The notes beneath the pieces were generated by a model. It worked only from the letters and a program-made list of their open reading frames with translations, was not told the origin of the DNA and ran no database searches. The position numbers and the translations under genes were made by a program. DNA of 6,145 bases from Oscillibacter sp. (GTDB lineage: Bacteria > Bacillota > Clostridia > Oscillospirales > Oscillospiraceae), in NCBI GenBank assembly GCA_003487665.1, contig DNFA01000066.1, forward strand, positions 1 through 6,145. The letters run 5' to 3'. This document shows, in pieces, positions 5,816-6,145 of the stretch; position 1 is the stretch's first letter; every line of letters begins with the position of its first letter.

Positions 5816-5917
5816 ATGACCGCTATCACCATGCTCTGCACCCTCTGCGGCGCCGCGGCGCTGTCCCGCGGCGTCCTGCGCCTGCTGGACGCCATCGACG
5901 GCGAAAAGCGCGGATAA
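5816..5917 (+). CDS. Probable 33-residue microprotein, possibly membrane-associated
   Basis: MTAITMLCTLCGAAALSRGV begins the protein and a charged tail (LDAIDGEKRG, 24-33) ends it at TAA 5915-5917. Residues 2-16 are hydrophobic with two Cys (C8, C11) and may insert in or lie on the membrane; 17-33 form a likely amphipathic, charged helix. It is too short for routine gene calling, but it has a textbook ribosome site, sits in its own space between a strong terminator and the next promoter, and uses the same GC-ending codons as its neighbours. I do not recognise it. It could be a free microprotein or, less likely, a leader peptide, since a new promoter starts only 8 nt after its stop. Confidence 0.6.
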   Translation: MTAITMLCTLCGAAALSRGVLRLLDAIDGEKRG

Positions 5918-5924
5918 CTGCCCG

Positions 5925-5953
5925 TTGACAACCGGCCCGCCTGTCTATATAAT
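5925..5953 (+). promoter_or_regulatory. Perfect-consensus sigma-A promoter of the PLP-enzyme gene
   Basis: TTGACA (5925-5930) and TATAAT (5948-5953) are separated by exactly 17 bp, with every consensus base present. Transcription should start near 5960, giving a leader of about 53 nt before ATG 6013. Such a promoter should be strong unless repressed. Confidence 0.92.
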
Positions 5954-6000
5954 ATTTTTAACCGAAAAATACAATGGTATTTAATACGATATATTATGTA
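5954..6000. repeat. AT-rich leader with consecutive inverted repeats
   Basis: Three small inverted repeats follow one another: ATTTTT/AAAAAT (5954-5959 and 5965-5970), AAATAC/GTATTT (5967-5972 and 5977-5982, loop AATG) and TAATA/TATTA (5982-5986 and 5992-5996). The first spans the predicted transcription start. They may be operator sites or weak 5' hairpins. The base composition is strikingly unlike the surrounding GC-rich DNA. Confidence 0.5.
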
Positions 6001-6012
6001 GAGAGGTCTTGT

Positions 6013-6145
6013 ATGGACATTTTCGCAAAATGCTATGAGCCTTCGCTGGCCGGCGAATTAAAGGAAAAGGGCGTATACCCCTACTTCCACGCCCTCCAGT
6101 CCCGCCAGGATGTGGAGGTCATGATGGAGGGCAAGCGCCGCATCA
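6013..6145 (+). CDS. Alpha-oxoamine synthase-like PLP enzyme (Kbl/glycine C-acetyltransferase family), 3' end missing
   Basis: Only the first 44 codons are present (MDIFAKCYEPS through EGKRRI). The YPYFHALQSRQDVEVMMEGK stretch (23-42) recalls the N-terminus of alpha-oxoamine synthases. These fold-type I PLP enzymes of about 395 residues condense an amino acid with an acyl-CoA (2-amino-3-ketobutyrate CoA ligase, 8-amino-7-oxononanoate synthase, serine palmitoyltransferase). The substrate cannot be told from this part, and the lysine that binds PLP is outside the window. ATG 6013 is preceded by GAGAGG (6001-6006), a weaker site with a 6-nt gap, unlike the other genes here. An in-frame ATG at 5974 would add 13 residues but has no ribosome site and lies close to the predicted transcript start. 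The gene has its own perfect promoter. Confidence 0.75.
   Translation, partial: MDIFAKCYEPSLAGELKEKGVYPYFHALQSRQDVEVMMEGKRRI

Noticed and set aside
5683..5931. 82-codon minus-strand frame over the microprotein region
   Set aside because: It runs through the terminator hairpin and has no ribosome site; the plus-strand 33-codon frame is better supported.
5974..6012. Alternative in-frame ATG 5974 for the PLP enzyme
   Set aside because: It has no ribosome site, lies about 14 nt from the predicted transcript start, and the added residues do not resemble the family N-terminus.

Overview
The window looks like chromosomal DNA from a GC-rich, spore-forming member of the Clostridia. An Oscillospiraceae-type gut commensal is my inference. 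The evidence is a SpoIIE sporulation phosphatase, a CsoR/CopA/CopZ copper module in Firmicute style, strongly G/C-ending codons, and near-consensus AGGAGG ribosome sites set 7-8 nt from most starts. There are no mobile elements, CRISPR repeats, tRNAs or rRNAs.

Layout. Positions 2-256 carry the 3' end of a copper-sensing CsoR repressor. It is followed 11 nt later by copA (268-2775), a P1B copper-exporting ATPase. The last 66 codons of copA are a complete CopZ-like metallochaperone domain. That domain has its own strong Shine-Dalgarno and in-frame ATG (2575), so the locus may make both a CopA-CopZ fusion and free CopZ. A perfect bidirectional terminator (2785-2824) separates this operon from a convergent gene for a secreted lipoprotein (2831-3541, minus strand).

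The lipoprotein gene and spoIIE (3687-5252, plus strand) are divergent and share a 145-bp promoter region. That region holds an exact Spo0A-box heptamer (TGTCGAA) near the predicted lipoprotein transcription start. SpoIIE is 521 residues, with a much shortened membrane region but an intact PP2C phosphatase core. Downstream lie an 86-residue tail-anchored conserved hypothetical protein starting at TTG (5363-5623) and a strong terminator (5691-5720). After these come a probable 33-residue microprotein (5816-5917), and then a perfect TTGACA-N17-TATAAT promoter with an unusually AT-rich leader. This promoter drives the start of an alpha-oxoamine synthase-like PLP enzyme cut off by the window edge (6013-6145).

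Functionally, the left third is copper homeostasis: CsoR senses Cu(I), CopA exports it, and CopZ ferries it. The middle is sporulation: SpoIIE dephosphorylates SpoIIAA in the forespore to release sigma-F. The right end begins an unrelated metabolic gene. I found no clearly new multi-gene system. The best leads are the nested copZ start, the compact SpoIIE with a possible Spo0A-controlled divergent region, and the two small proteins.
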